Source: Glandiceps talaboti | Taxonomy: Eukaryota > Hemichordata > Enteropneusta > Spengelidae | Assembly: GCF_964340395.1 (NCBI RefSeq) | Contig: NC_135566.1 | Span: forward strand, 3,981,001 to 4,045,000 | Reading direction: 5' to 3' | Length of the DNA: 64,000 nt | In this document: piece after piece, positions 1-13,149 of the stretch | Layout of the letters: each line of letters starts with the position of its first letter | Numbering within the stretch: position 1 is the stretch's first letter | Program-made: the position numbers and the translations under genes | The notes under the pieces: model-generated | Databases searched by the model: none | Seen by the model: the letters and a program-made list of their open reading frames with translations, nothing else | Told to the model about the DNA's origin: nothing

Positions 1-777
1 TAAGATTAAGTAGAAGGGCACCATACTTTCTTATATAAGAAATATACATTGATATATTATTATTATGTTATAGTTTCAAAAAGTTTGCAAAAGACGTGAT
101 CATAATTAAGCAAAAGAAACAATTAAACTGTTGAATATATGACATTTAAATAATGTAACATATTTCTAAATATGAAAAATAAACACTTGTCTGAAAATTT
201 CATAATTAAAGTTCCTGTTGCTGGAACTTTGTCTTTTTCCCCAGTATATAAAAGTTAAAGTTTTACATTCAGTATTTGAAGACAAACAATACCTGATGAT
301 ACATTAAAATAGGCACACAATGCAGAACTGGTCCACAAATTCGCCACCCATTTTCTCCATATAGTGTTTATATTTGGTATGCAGTCTTCTCGTTTTTTTA
401 CTTTTTATTCAAGCTAAATATAGCAACAGTCATAGATGACAATTATCATATCAAAACACACAGCTGAAGAATGTATGCTTGATGAGTTAGGTACACAGAG
501 ATCGAAGTACAAATTTTCACTTAATGGTCACAGCTATATTCCAACATATCTCTTTGTTTGACCAATTGCCATATATGCGTAGTCATCTTTTTCATTATAC
601 AGCATTGTCTTCCTTCTATAAACATATATGATATTGCAGCCATACAAAGACAAAAGTGACCCTAAATGAAGTGTAAACTGTAGAGGGCAGTATAACATCT
701 GAAGCATGTAAAATTTCCAGTGCGCATCTGTTCAGTGCATTGGCATTTTAGAATTCCTCAGTAGAAACTACATCATT
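1..777 (-). other. Deltex 3' UTR and downstream DNA
   Basis: AT-rich DNA after the Deltex stop codon. I see no coding region, RNA gene or repeat family in it beyond the candidate poly(A) signal. The extent of the UTR is not visible from sequence. Confidence 0.4.
404..409 (-). other. Candidate poly(A) signal of Deltex
   Basis: An AATAAA hexamer on the minus strand about 370 nt beyond the Deltex stop. It is the first canonical signal I found downstream. Such hexamers are common by chance in AT-rich DNA, so 3' RNA data would be needed to accept it. Confidence 0.35.
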
Positions 778-996
778 TCACAAGTCATCTTCTGTAACTC
801 CCTGGGAAGCTAATTCCATGAGTACATTATCCAGGTATTGAAGATCTGGATAGCCATGTCCAGTTAGATTAGAACCAAATTCTGTTTTGTGATGAATCTC
901 ATTCCAAGTTACTGTGTTAGCCTCACCAGTGGTGGCTGAAATACCCACAGTAAATAGAAGACGTCGATCCCAGGCTGTGATCAGTAATCGTAGTAC
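778..996 (-). CDS. DTX: Deltex exon 9: DTC domain end and stop codon
   Basis: Codes the last 72 residues: [18 protein letters not shown], the WNEIHHKTE motif and [17 protein letters not shown], all typical of the DTC C-terminal half. The stop is TGA (complement of 778-780). The acceptor TTCTGAAG|GT at 998-997 sets the start; the open frame continues upstream into intron but without homology. Confidence 0.94.
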   Translation of the reverse strand, partial: VLRLLITAWDRRLLFTVGISATTGEANTVTWNEIHHKTEFGSNLTGHGYPDLQYLDNVLMELASQGVTEDDL

Positions 997-3900
997 CTTC
1001 AGAATAAAAGAAACCCTTATCACTTAATTGCAGCCAGATTAAACTGTCTATTTTATACTTATCTAGGCATCCAAGCATTTTCATGTATGGGACTTTAACA
1101 ACTGTGAAGTGGATGGAACATTTATGTAGGTATAGGTACCATCTCCCTTTACCAATACTAATGACACTTGCATAAATATAATGCATTTCTGAAATACTTC
1201 TACATGTATGCATGGTTGTAGAAATTACTGCAATAGTGCCACTGTACATGTATTGTACAAAAAATGTGAAAAAGGATATTACTATATTGTGTGTGTAGTA
1301 TCGTTATATCCAGTTGTACAGTAACAATTTTGAGCACTCTAATACTTGCAATTATAAACAGCGTTTATCTTGAATTCAAACTAGACAAACTGTACTACTG
1401 TAGACTGTCTCATAAGAACTGAGTGCCTGACTTGATATATGTATGTAATCTGAGTAAAGTTGTCACAAACCTAGCTAATAAGATGGACACTTTTATAAGG
1501 AAAATCACAAATGTCAATTTATACAAATCACAATAATAAAAATAATTCACAATTACCTTTCTTCCTTTGTCATTATTTGGTAAATAACAGTGGCGTGGAA
1601 AACCTCTAGCCGAGTATCTCTTCCCTGGGTGTGGATGCTCAGGACCCTATGAACAAAACACAACATTTTGAACCTATTTGCTCATTGACAAATGTATTTT
1701 GTTGTTCACTTAATTTTTTATAGTTTCAGTTGTATAATTTTTAATCTAGTGGAAATGATATTAAAATATTCAAAATATATATCCACATAATATATTCACA
1801 TCATAAACATGTCATGATTTGAACAAATCCTATTGAAAGCTTTGAATGAGATGACTCTATCTAGGAAGGGTGCCCTTGAACTGTACTCATATACTCTTTG
1901 GAACTCAAAAGAAGTCAGACATTAATATAACCATTTATTAAACAAATTAAGTTAAGTGTTGCCTTTACCTGTTATCCTTACAAATAATACTAATAGCGTC
2001 AAATAATATTTTTGGTGCAGTGCATATGTTATCGCATCATATTACACATAAATGTTGTCACATAATAAATACAGCTACATCCACATTTATAATTCAATAT
2101 AGTTTCTAAAGGATTCCAATGTCAAGCGTAAATCACACATTTCACAAACTGCCTCAAAAGTAATTCTTGCAGTCATACTTATTGACAGCATAGTGAGGGC
2201 TATAAACATTAAGTCATAACAATGTACTGGTGGCAGCTTTAAGTTAGGTGACCCGAGTCATTCACTACACTGATTGGAACCCATCTGTGTATTAATTAAG
2301 TTGATTTTGTGAGTGCTGACTTTACCTGTGTTCCTGGTGGAATATTGTAAATAATTCTAATGGCGTCACATTCCCTATATCCAGGTAGGGAATAGGGAAT
2401 AACATGATAGTCCATACTACCAGGGGGTTGGTTTCCATGTTTGACTCCATAAATTGCCTTACATGTGGGACACTGTAAACTGCCATCCTGGGAATGTTGC
2501 AAAAATGTCATTAATATCACAAAGAGTAGTTGCAGAACAGACGCCATGTCTCAGAAATTTAATTATATCGATTGAGGTGTATTATGTTTGTATAAATTTC
2601 ACGCTTGAAAAGAGTGTTGACCTAGCATTTTTCCTTGCATTTGTGATATACATATATTTTACTTCTTGTGATAACATGGACATCCATCAACAACAACCTG
2701 TTTCACTTTGCCTAATAACCATGCATGTACACTATGTACAGTACACACTATGGTACAGTAAACTACAGTGTACCCTATATGTGCGTGCATAGGTGCATGC
2801 ACATGTGCATGTACGTACAGCACAATGTAACACACACCACAGCATGACACAACATGAATGGTGAAAGGCCAGGACATATAGCACATCACTGCATAACATA
2901 TATTATATAATTTACCTTTGGTCCACTACTGTACATGGCTGCTAAACAACTCTTGTGGAATATATGCTTACACTTTTCAAGTTTAAAGACTATACTAGTG
3001 GCTTTGTTTTCTTCATATCCAGAGGATGAACATAACTCTTCAAAGCAAATAGGACAGTCCTGTGGAGTGAAAATAAATTAAATCAAGGCATGGCACAACC
3101 ATCAGGGTGGCCTCACTTAATTATACATTTCTCTTCATATCACCTTGGTTGGTTAAAATTTTCAAATATAAAAAAATGTATGTCTACATTAATGTCTTAG
3201 AAATGAAAATTAAAGTCAGTACAAACCATTTCTTTCATTTAATTTCCCAAATTTCAGCAATCAATAATAACTTTCACTCAGATACATGCTCGTGGGTTGC
3301 CATCTGATAGTCAGTGATGCTGTGATTTTTTGCTTGTCTAGCCATAGGGCATGAATTCAAAATTATTTGACCAGACTGAAGATATATAGGATTAGTTGAG
3401 TCATGAGAAACACAGAATGAATTAAGTAACACCACCCTCACTGACTTTCAATCATTTCTTATCTGAAATGTCAAAAGCTTAAAAAACATTTTAAAAATGA
3501 ATATTACAGGGGCTTCTCTGTGCTGCTTTGTTATACACAAAAATACATTTTTATATAATTTAAGATATATTTGTACACTGGTTGAGATCAAAACTATGGT
3601 TTCTTTCCTCATACAGGAAAGATAAATATAAACTATTAATAGTAGTAACTCATGTAACTTAGTACATGTACTTCAAGTAGTGTTCTATCTAAACTGCAGT
3701 GAAAGTCAAACTCTAGTCTCATGCCTGTGAATAAAATTAGTGAAGCAGCTCAATGAAATGAAGTCATCTTTATACTTACTATGAACGTTAAAATACAACT
3801 TTCATTCCAAATTTTACAGCATGCCTGTCTTACCTCTGTTGGGGGTTTCTTGACTTTACTAACATAGTGTTTTAATACATCTTCTGGGTCTGTCACTGAA

Positions 3901-6900
3901 AGTGAAAAACACAGAACATTTTACTTAGTGAGGTAAAAGAGTAATTTTGTGCTCAAATACTCCAATACAAAAACATGACAGCTTTTTAACATTTGTATGC
4001 AAATAGTAAACTAATAAGGTAAAACAACTTTTACTGAAGATAATTTGTTAGGTTGAATGAGAGGAAATTGTTTTCTGCTTGGTACAATACAACCCTAGGG
4101 CATAAATAAACATTCAATTCTATGCATCAATTAAAATTTACAACATTATGGCATTTGTAACAAGTTTCTGGTATATATTGCAGTACTTAAGCTTATGCTC
4201 ATAACAGCAACACAATTTATTGAAAAGAGTTACAACACAACAGATAACAAGTCTTCAAAGGAAACATAGACCCCATCAAATAGTTTTACTTCTGTGTGAC
4301 TAAAGGATGAAATGGATTTTAAGTGAGACTAAGAGGGTAAAGTTCAGGGTCAAATGTAACTACTAAAAGAAAGGTCATATCTGATAATTTATAGATAGAG
4401 ACTTGAAGTGCATGTGTCATGTTTTTTTTGTTCTTGAAATGGTACTATACAAATGGTAGATTTTACACCAAATGTGGCCACCATTCAGAAAAAAGTTACA
4501 TAATATAGTACTATGATCCATGTGTGTATGTCTCTTGTTTTGTATCACCTTTGGACAAGTTATGAAATTGATCACATTTAAATACAACAGAAATAGCTTG
4601 ATTTTGATAATTAACCCTGAAAAGACAAGGTCAAAGGTCAAGGTCTTACAAGAAAGCTGGCACCTGATAGTATGAGGTAGACACTTGAATGGAGTCTTTA
4701 TGTACTACAGTTTTTGAGTTATGCAGTAAATCCTGAATTTTTTAAAAACAAATATGGTTGCCATTCAGTAAAATAGTGATATGAACACCAAAAGTATGGC
4801 AGTGCTTGTGTATATATCTCTTCTATATTACCTGTAAACATGACTTTAAAAATTGGCGAAGTATAAATACTTCAAAATGTGTGTGATATGCAAGGAATGG
4901 TGCGATTTTGATAACTGACTCTGAAGGTTAAAAAATCAAGGTCTTAAACGAAAGCTTTAACCTGATAATATAGGGGTAGACACTTGAATGGTGTCTTACA
5001 TATTAAAGTTTTTTAAGTTATGCAGTAAACATCGATTTTTAACTACAAATAAGGTTGTCATTCCATCAAATTTGCATATGTTGTGGAGCTGTGACATGCC
5101 TATATCTCATACGACATGCAACCTTTGCCAGATTTGAATGAAATTGCATATTGCATGTTAGAGAAATGATGTATTATGGTGAGATGGAGCCCATTGTAAA
5201 TGTTAGATGCACAACAGAATGTACAAAAATAACCAATCTTGCTTTTACCCCAGTTTTATTGAGCAATGAATATCAGTGAATATACCTCAAATATTTTTAT
5301 GACACAAATGTTTTTATGCTATTCTGCAAAATTTGGTCAAGTTATGAAGTGATGCGAAGTACATGCATGTGCCACAGCCCACTATTGCATCTCATCTTTG
5401 TACAATGGGATGTATTGAGCCCATTCCTATAGCTCCTCACGGCAGAGCTTGTTGAGGCAGCTAGAAAAAAATACTATACCTTTCATGAGAGAAAGTCGTC
5501 TTCGCTTCTTTGGTGGTTTGATTCCTGGTACTGGTTTGCAGTCATTCCTAGAAGTTGGTGGAGGTGTCATTCTTAATACAGGTGGATGAGATAGCACTAT
5601 GGGAACAGCTGGTGACATTAACATAGATGTCATACCTGGTTGCCATGGTGACAGATGAAGTGACAGCAGATGATGAGAATGATATTAAGCAGCATTAGTA
5701 TCATAGTTAGATATATGTGTGACAACATATTTTGAAATATATAAGAAATAACATTAAACATATTATTTTACAGAAATATAGTTGACAGAAGTGTATAGTT
5801 GTTTAACAATGGCATTATGTTACATTTTTAAAAATTTTACTGATATGTCATTATGCTATATAATACCAATACCTTACGGTTATGCTTGTTGAAAATGTGA
5901 CATGACGTAGAAGCAGCCATTAATATGTATTGTAGCCAAAGCACAGATTAAAATCATATATTGCCCCTGAGCTGGTTTGTGGCTGGTTACTGTCAATTGA
6001 AAATAACTGAATGACAGTTTGTGGTATTGGCTATGTACATGTAGATGAAATTGAGCATTCTTAGGTGTACTTGTACATGTCTGGTTTATTTCATGCATGC
6101 ATTCATTCATTAGGGAGGGAAGCAATAACAATATATCAATCCAATGATTTTGGCCTGCTGATTTATACAAGTTCACAAATGAACAACAGGAACACATAAA
6201 GGGTGAGCACATACATGTTATAAATTTCATGAAGAATTTGATAGTTTTCACTATATTCAGTACATGTAAAATGGTTTTGAATTTTTCCTACAGTTTTGCA
6301 TATCATTTTAACTAATTGCTGTTCAAAATTCAACTTAATTTTCACATTTTTAACTTTCCACATTCAAATCATGGCAATCTCTTCAAAATCTACTCTTCAA
6401 ATATATCTATGTCACTATATATTCCTCTTCTGAAGGCAGCTTTGACCTCAACCCCCAAATTTATGACTTTAATCACTAACAAAGTGATATAGATTGCTAT
6501 ATATCAATGTCCTATTCCTGATACATCACAGTACACTGTTGAACATGAATAGGTGAAAACAGAGTTCAATTAGTCTCAACGTTACACATAGAATACAAAG
6601 CAAAAGTGATTGTGTAAAATGAGTGTTACTATGCTGCACTGACCTGTCATAACAGGACTGAGTGTGGTAGCATGAGCTCGACTAGTGGATATGGTACATG
6701 GTGTAGAAACAGACCTGGTAAAGAGTGTTAATGGCCATGACAATGGTTAGTAGAGCAAGAAAATATCACCATGGTAACCAGTATTCCTCTTTATTTTACT
6801 CCAAAGCAGTGTGCCCTCTATGTCAATTTGACACTAACAATAATTCTTGTGACACAGCACAATTTTGTGTTCCATATCTCTTACTATGTGATGGCTCAAA

Positions 6901-9900
6901 AAGAAAGTTTGGTTTTAACATGTCTTTGCATACAGCACACACTGCTTACTAACATAATGTGACATCAGTATAGAGGTATGACAAAGGATATCAAAAGCGT
7001 AACCTATCAACAGTGAACGAGTACAAAAACAGATCAAATCTTTGACTGCTTTAGCACCTTAGTACCTTACCAAGCAGTTTGATTCAAACTTAGTGTAACC
7101 ATATAGATCTTAATTAAAATGATGTAATATGATTGCCATGTAAAGTAGTAAGCTAACTATGGCTAACGAGGGAAGAAAGAAAGCCTTAAAGGCTTGTGTA
7201 ATCACATTTACTGTAATCACATATACTGGTCCAGTCTTATGTGTAAGTCAGTGATGTAATGACATCACTAAAAAACTTGTAAAAGGTAACTTAATATTTT
7301 TTCATTCAATTGATAATCTGCATATTCTCCCTGCAGACTTTTAGATAGTTGTAACTGGCATCGTATTTTTATAATTATCGTACTCTTCTTCTTTCTTTTT
7401 ACTTATGTTGTCAAGTTGTTGTATTTGCCGAAGCATGGATGATCAATCAGACTGAAACAATCTTCCATTAAATAAAAAAATATACATGTGATAACTTTTC
7501 TGCATAATTCAAATTAACATTTTTGTTTTTGAAGGAATTAGTACCGTAATACTACTTTCTAGCAATATACAAACATATTGGAAATTTGTGGAATTAGCTA
7601 TTTTTTCCTAATTTTGAAATTGCCACCCGGCCAGGAATATTGAATTTACAAAAACAGGTCTATGTCAATGTCATCATGTCAGGTTAATTTCTTTATATCC
7701 TAATTGTGAATATCTCTATACTGATACCTCACATATTCAACTTTTAAGCTAAAGAATCGCTCTCCAACTGGACTAGCATCATGCCAGCACAGTGCCAACA
7801 ACAGGCTGGCACAAACACTTCACCAGGGTGAGATATAGTTATTTCATCTCTCTCCAATTAGTACCTGCACTAGCCTTATGTTAACACCAGTCTAGCTCAG
7901 TGCTAACACTGCACTGGCACTATTAAACACCTCACCAGCATGTGTTAGCAACTGAAAGGGTTAAATTGATGCATGCACCAACTGTTTGTCAACAATAGGC
8001 TAAGCCAAGTGTCAACATCAGGCGGACACTGAACAAGGAATCAGAGATTCTTCAGCTGTACTGTTTATACATTGTATACATGTATATCATGAAAACATGA
8101 AAAAGTATATCCTAAAGTATATTTTATACACTCTACATGAAATTATTTGTAAGGTGATTTAGAAGTACAGTTATTTATTACATTCAATTTACATACTATC
8201 AATAAAGAGTTCAGGGTTAAAAATTCTTTTGAACAGATCACATTTTTTAGTTATTTCATCTGCCTCCAAATACATGTATGTGATTTCAAGTGGAAGGAAA
8301 TCAATTTTAGTTTGTTGGGTGTTATAAATAAGGAGGAGTCATGTTTCAACTTCAGGCAGCTGGGGATGTAAAACATCTGTAAAGTAAAACCCTTTCAAGC
8401 GTGTGTAAGTGTAGTTGAGTGTTTTATTCTGATCTCACAAACATGTAAGGTGTACGTTAATGCAACTATTCCTACCTGACCATTCTTCCAACAGGGACTG
8501 ATGATGGTGGCAATGGGACAGCCACTAATGCTGAAGTGGAGGCAGATGACGCACTACTGGAGGGTCCCGCCAGTAAGGGTAATGGTGATGTTGCCATGCC
8601 AACAGATGAACTGGATGCAGATGCTACTATGCCACTATCACTGCTTGGAGAAGTAATACCACTTGTAGATGGTGTGGCATCATCTGTAGTACTGCCAATG
8701 GAACTACTCGACTGAACATTAGCTGTAGCTGAATCGTTGCTATCCGACCGCGACAGCCTTGTGGAATTGGAACGCCTAACTTTGCTACGGATATTCCCGG
8801 GATTAGAATCACTAATTCCACAAGGAGCAGACACTGAATGTTTCAGTTTATAAGAGGAAGGTGTGACTGTTCTAATGGTATTGCCTGTGGAATTAGAACT
8901 AGAATCAGAATCAGAATCCAAACTGCCAGCAGGTGGATAAACACTTGGCAACTCTATCCTTCGAATTTGTCGTATGAAGCCTGACCCCTGCCTGACCTGG
9001 GTCATTGCTGTGATGTCAACAATATAGGGAAGTCTGCAGGCAGTGTGACTCAGATTAATCTGAGTTTGTTTGTTTACATATGCAGCCTCCAATAGACAAC
9101 CTATCTCTAGATCATAGGTATTCCAACTTCCAGGGATGTCGCCCAACCACTGCCACACTACTCCTTTGGCTGGTGCTGAGTTTTGTGCATACTTCTTTCT
9201 TCGTACAGGTCTGGACGTACCTGTCAGATAAAAAACAAACAACACCATTACTAGCTGAATGCATAATGTTCCACTATAGAAACTCCAACAACATAGACCC
9301 TCCATCCTCATTGGTGGAGGGTCTATGGTTCCACTCAACATACATTATACTCAGTACATGTCCAATGCAGCCTTCATTTTATCACAGACCCTGGAGTGAA
9401 CAGGATGGATACAAAAGTGCATTTTTTCATTGACGTTCAAAAACTCAAGATGGTGTGTCAATTCAACAAAAACATGTGAAATACAAATGTTTAGGAACTT
9501 TGTAAACAGTACTTTGACCACTGTATGGATCTTTTGGTTGATGACGAAAAAGGCTGATAAGATTAAGTTTATGCAAATGAACAATATGCATGTATACTAC
9601 ACAATAAGATTTCTTTACAGTTGTGTATCCTGGCCACTCTGTAAGCTCTAAAAGTATTAAGCAAGAAGCATATACATAACTATCACTTCCTTTTTTCATT
9701 GTCTATGCTATGCAGTATCTTACCAAGACACCATAATGGGGAACAAAGGCAAGGCCAATTTATATCATTAAACTATCACTTCCCTTTTTCATTGTATAAG
9801 CTATGCAGTATCTTACCAAGACATCACTTAAAGGCGAACAAAGGTGAGGTTGATTATGGTTAGGGACCCTGAAAAAATAATTTTCACCAATTCTGTATCA

Positions 9901-12900
9901 TGTGACATCTCTAAAAACTGAGTTATGAAAATTGGCAAATCTGGCTGTACACTTTGATGAGGCATTCTGGGAAATAAAGTCAGGAACTCATAATCTCTTT
10001 GAATAGTAGCCTGTAGTATTGTTTGGGCAATTGGCTTAAGGAGCTCTTAACTGTTAACTGTTTTATAGTTTTACTGAATTCCTCACTCCAGTATACATGT
10101 GCAGCAGACTTCTTCTAAACCAGATTTAGCAATCATAATTCTATTTACAAAGGTTGTACAATGCAGGGTTGATAAAAATGACTTTTCTGGCTCTTCTTAG
10201 CAATGCATCCAAGATAAAATCTGCTATGCAGCCTTTGTTCTCCTTTCAGCTACAAACTTATAATAACTTCCCTTACACTGTCTAGCCTACAATGGTATCT
10301 TATACAGACATCAATTTGACTACCAGCTGTGTCTGTGTTGGGTAGATGACTTGATAATGTATCAGGACAATCTAATGAAAAAATTTGATAGATAACGTAC
10401 AAAATGCTAGCCTATCTGCAAGTGTGTATACTGGCAGACCATGTAATTAGAACACTCCAAGAGATCCACTCAATATTGGCGACATGCTATATGTAAGTAA
10501 TGAAAACATAATTCTAATTTTTAAAATGTCAAATAAATCTATAATTCAATCAGCTTGCACAAATAGTACCGTAAGGCATGCTGATATCTCGTCATGATCT
10601 TTGTAATTTTTAAAAATTGTTCAGTAAAACATGTATATACATGTGATGATGTACATGTGGTTACAACAGGAATGACAAAGATTATTTTTTGAGATACAGA
10701 GGAGGCATTGAAATATAATATGTACATACAAGAACATGTTTGAAATCTACAAACTTTTGACTAAAACACAAGTATTATGTAAATGTAGTCCTCATAAAGA
10801 CTCAAATTGATAAATAATAATAGGTAACTTACATTTGATAGCTTTCCTGTTTTGTATATGTCGTACATGTATAAAACAGTCTCAAATACGAGATGTACAA
10901 TGTAGACTGTACTCAATATTTTAACTCTGCTATGACTAATATGAGTGACTTTAGGGGGTCTTTGAACTATTTCTGGTTATACTAGACCCTTATAAATATG
11001 AGTGACTTAGGGGACCTTGCAACCATTCCTGGTCATAAACCCTTGTACTTTTGGTAAAGTACGCATAATTTCCTGGAATCAAACATGATTAACATTGACA
11101 TCATGACTAGGAATATGAATTTGCAAATATAATATTATAATAGAAATATTGCGAAATACAAAAATTGTGTCTTTCAAAATATCGAAGCCCACCTATTTAT
11201 TTTCCCTGTTATCTCCAGACCTTTTTAATGTAATGAAAAATGTATTGCTTATTATATAGTTCTAAATTTGAAATCAAATTAATAATAAAATGACAAAAAA
11301 TTTCATCAGTTTGATAGCTGAAATAAAATGAATTACAAATGCAATATTAAAAGCACAGTGAGATATCATCACTTTGGAAATGCAAGCTTGAAATATCTGC
11401 AAAATTTTTATCTCTCCATGATGGGCTTAATTGATCATGCATTGATATTACATGTATGTTGTTAGTGTGATCTGTATTATGTACTTTGAGTAATATGTTC
11501 CGAAAACTATGAATATTTCAAATTGAAATTTAAAAAAAAAACTAAAAATGTCCCACATATTAATCCCATGTCATTCTATAGTTTCATGACCCATGATAAT
11601 TTCAGTGTAAGCTCTCAAACTACTGTGGAATACTGACAACTTTAACTGTTTTTCTTGGAAACTGCTTGCACTATTTCCTGTAAAACTAATCATCTCACTT
11701 TTGCTTATTTTACCAAACACAGATTGTCAATGCAATGTGACAGACACTGCTTCTGTCCCTGAAAATTAACAAACTACACTTGCCTCATTTCCATATAGTT
11801 TCCTGCAAAGAATTGGATTTAAAGGCCTTTGAAATAAATTATTGGGATACAATCCTTCATGATCTATTATTCCGTAGCTTCATCTATGACAGGCACATTA
11901 CTCCACGGAGACTTTCGGAAATAGAAAACTGTACTGTATACAATGCCTTCAAGGGTTATTCTGTGATTTCCATTTACTTGGTGCCTGGCATGTGTTCTCT
12001 GAAGCAGATGCTTTATTGTACAGCAAAGATCACACTTGCCAGGCACCCCTTTTATATAAGTACAGTCTATTACATGGCTTATTAAATGTAGTCTATGTAT
12101 TCAGCAGTGTGCCTTCTAATAAAGGACAAAATTTTGTGTTCTAATCCAAAATGATAAAAAAAATGATTTTTTTGTGTGTGAGGCATCACAGTTTGGGATA
12201 GCAGGACATCAAATGTTGTTATATCAGTGGAAATGGCTATGCATCATTGCCATGTTAAATTAGGAAGTGTGCAGCTGTGCTCACTGTTTTTTGAGTCACC
12301 ATATTATAAATATAAGGGGAATATCAAAATTTGATGTTTCGTAAAAAATTGCTACAGGTTTTTTAGGGGTCACCACATGGTGCATATTGTTTGGGGAAAA
12401 CCAAATTTAGGTATGTCACAAGAAATTTGCTGTGCATCGATAGCATGTCAAATTGACTTAGAAGGCAAATAACACTATTGTGCAGCGATTCCATTAGGTT
12501 TGAAATTACATCTCTTCAGTTGTACTTTGCAGCCAACAATGGGACAATAAATCAATTCATGCCACATTTGATAAGTACTACAATGGGATTTCACGATATA
12601 ACTGTAATCTCACTGATTCCAGAATTGGATTTCTTTTTCCCTGGGCAGAACAGTTTTGATGTGATCTATCCAAGGATTTGCTTGCAGATGAATTATAAAA
12701 AGGAAATTAAAACATACTATAGTCTTTGCTTCAACAAGAATAAAATATGGTTAAATATTAAATGACTGTTTCATTTGATTATCCTGTGCACATAATTGGG
12801 ACATTTCAAACAATGCAAGTATAACAAATACTACTTTACTTCAAAATGAAAGATTCCTATTTCATGGTTTTCATACATTTGTATTTAAAGTAGCAACTAC

Positions 12901-13095
12901 TGTTGTATTGTTCACTCAACAAATCTTTTGATTTGTACTTTGTTGTACTGTATTTATACGACAGCTGAAAAGCTCAGCCTAACTTCCCCAGTATATACAA
13001 AAATATGCATGACTAGTCCAACACGCACATACATAAACAAATCTTTAATGCAGACACACATAAACGCACTCATGCACGCCTGCATGCATGCATGT

Positions 13096-13149
<54 letters not shown>

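Noticed and set aside
8472-9341. Start codon for a separate gene upstream of Deltex exon 2
   Set aside because: The part before 9220 is intron sequence read through. The acceptor at 9222-9221 and phase match to exon 1 explain the exon, and WWE1 would otherwise be lost.
11780-12765. Open frames of about 100 residues in Deltex intron 1
   Set aside because: No recognisable domain, no splice partners, and the strand is opposite to Deltex. Lengths are not remarkable for this much sequence.
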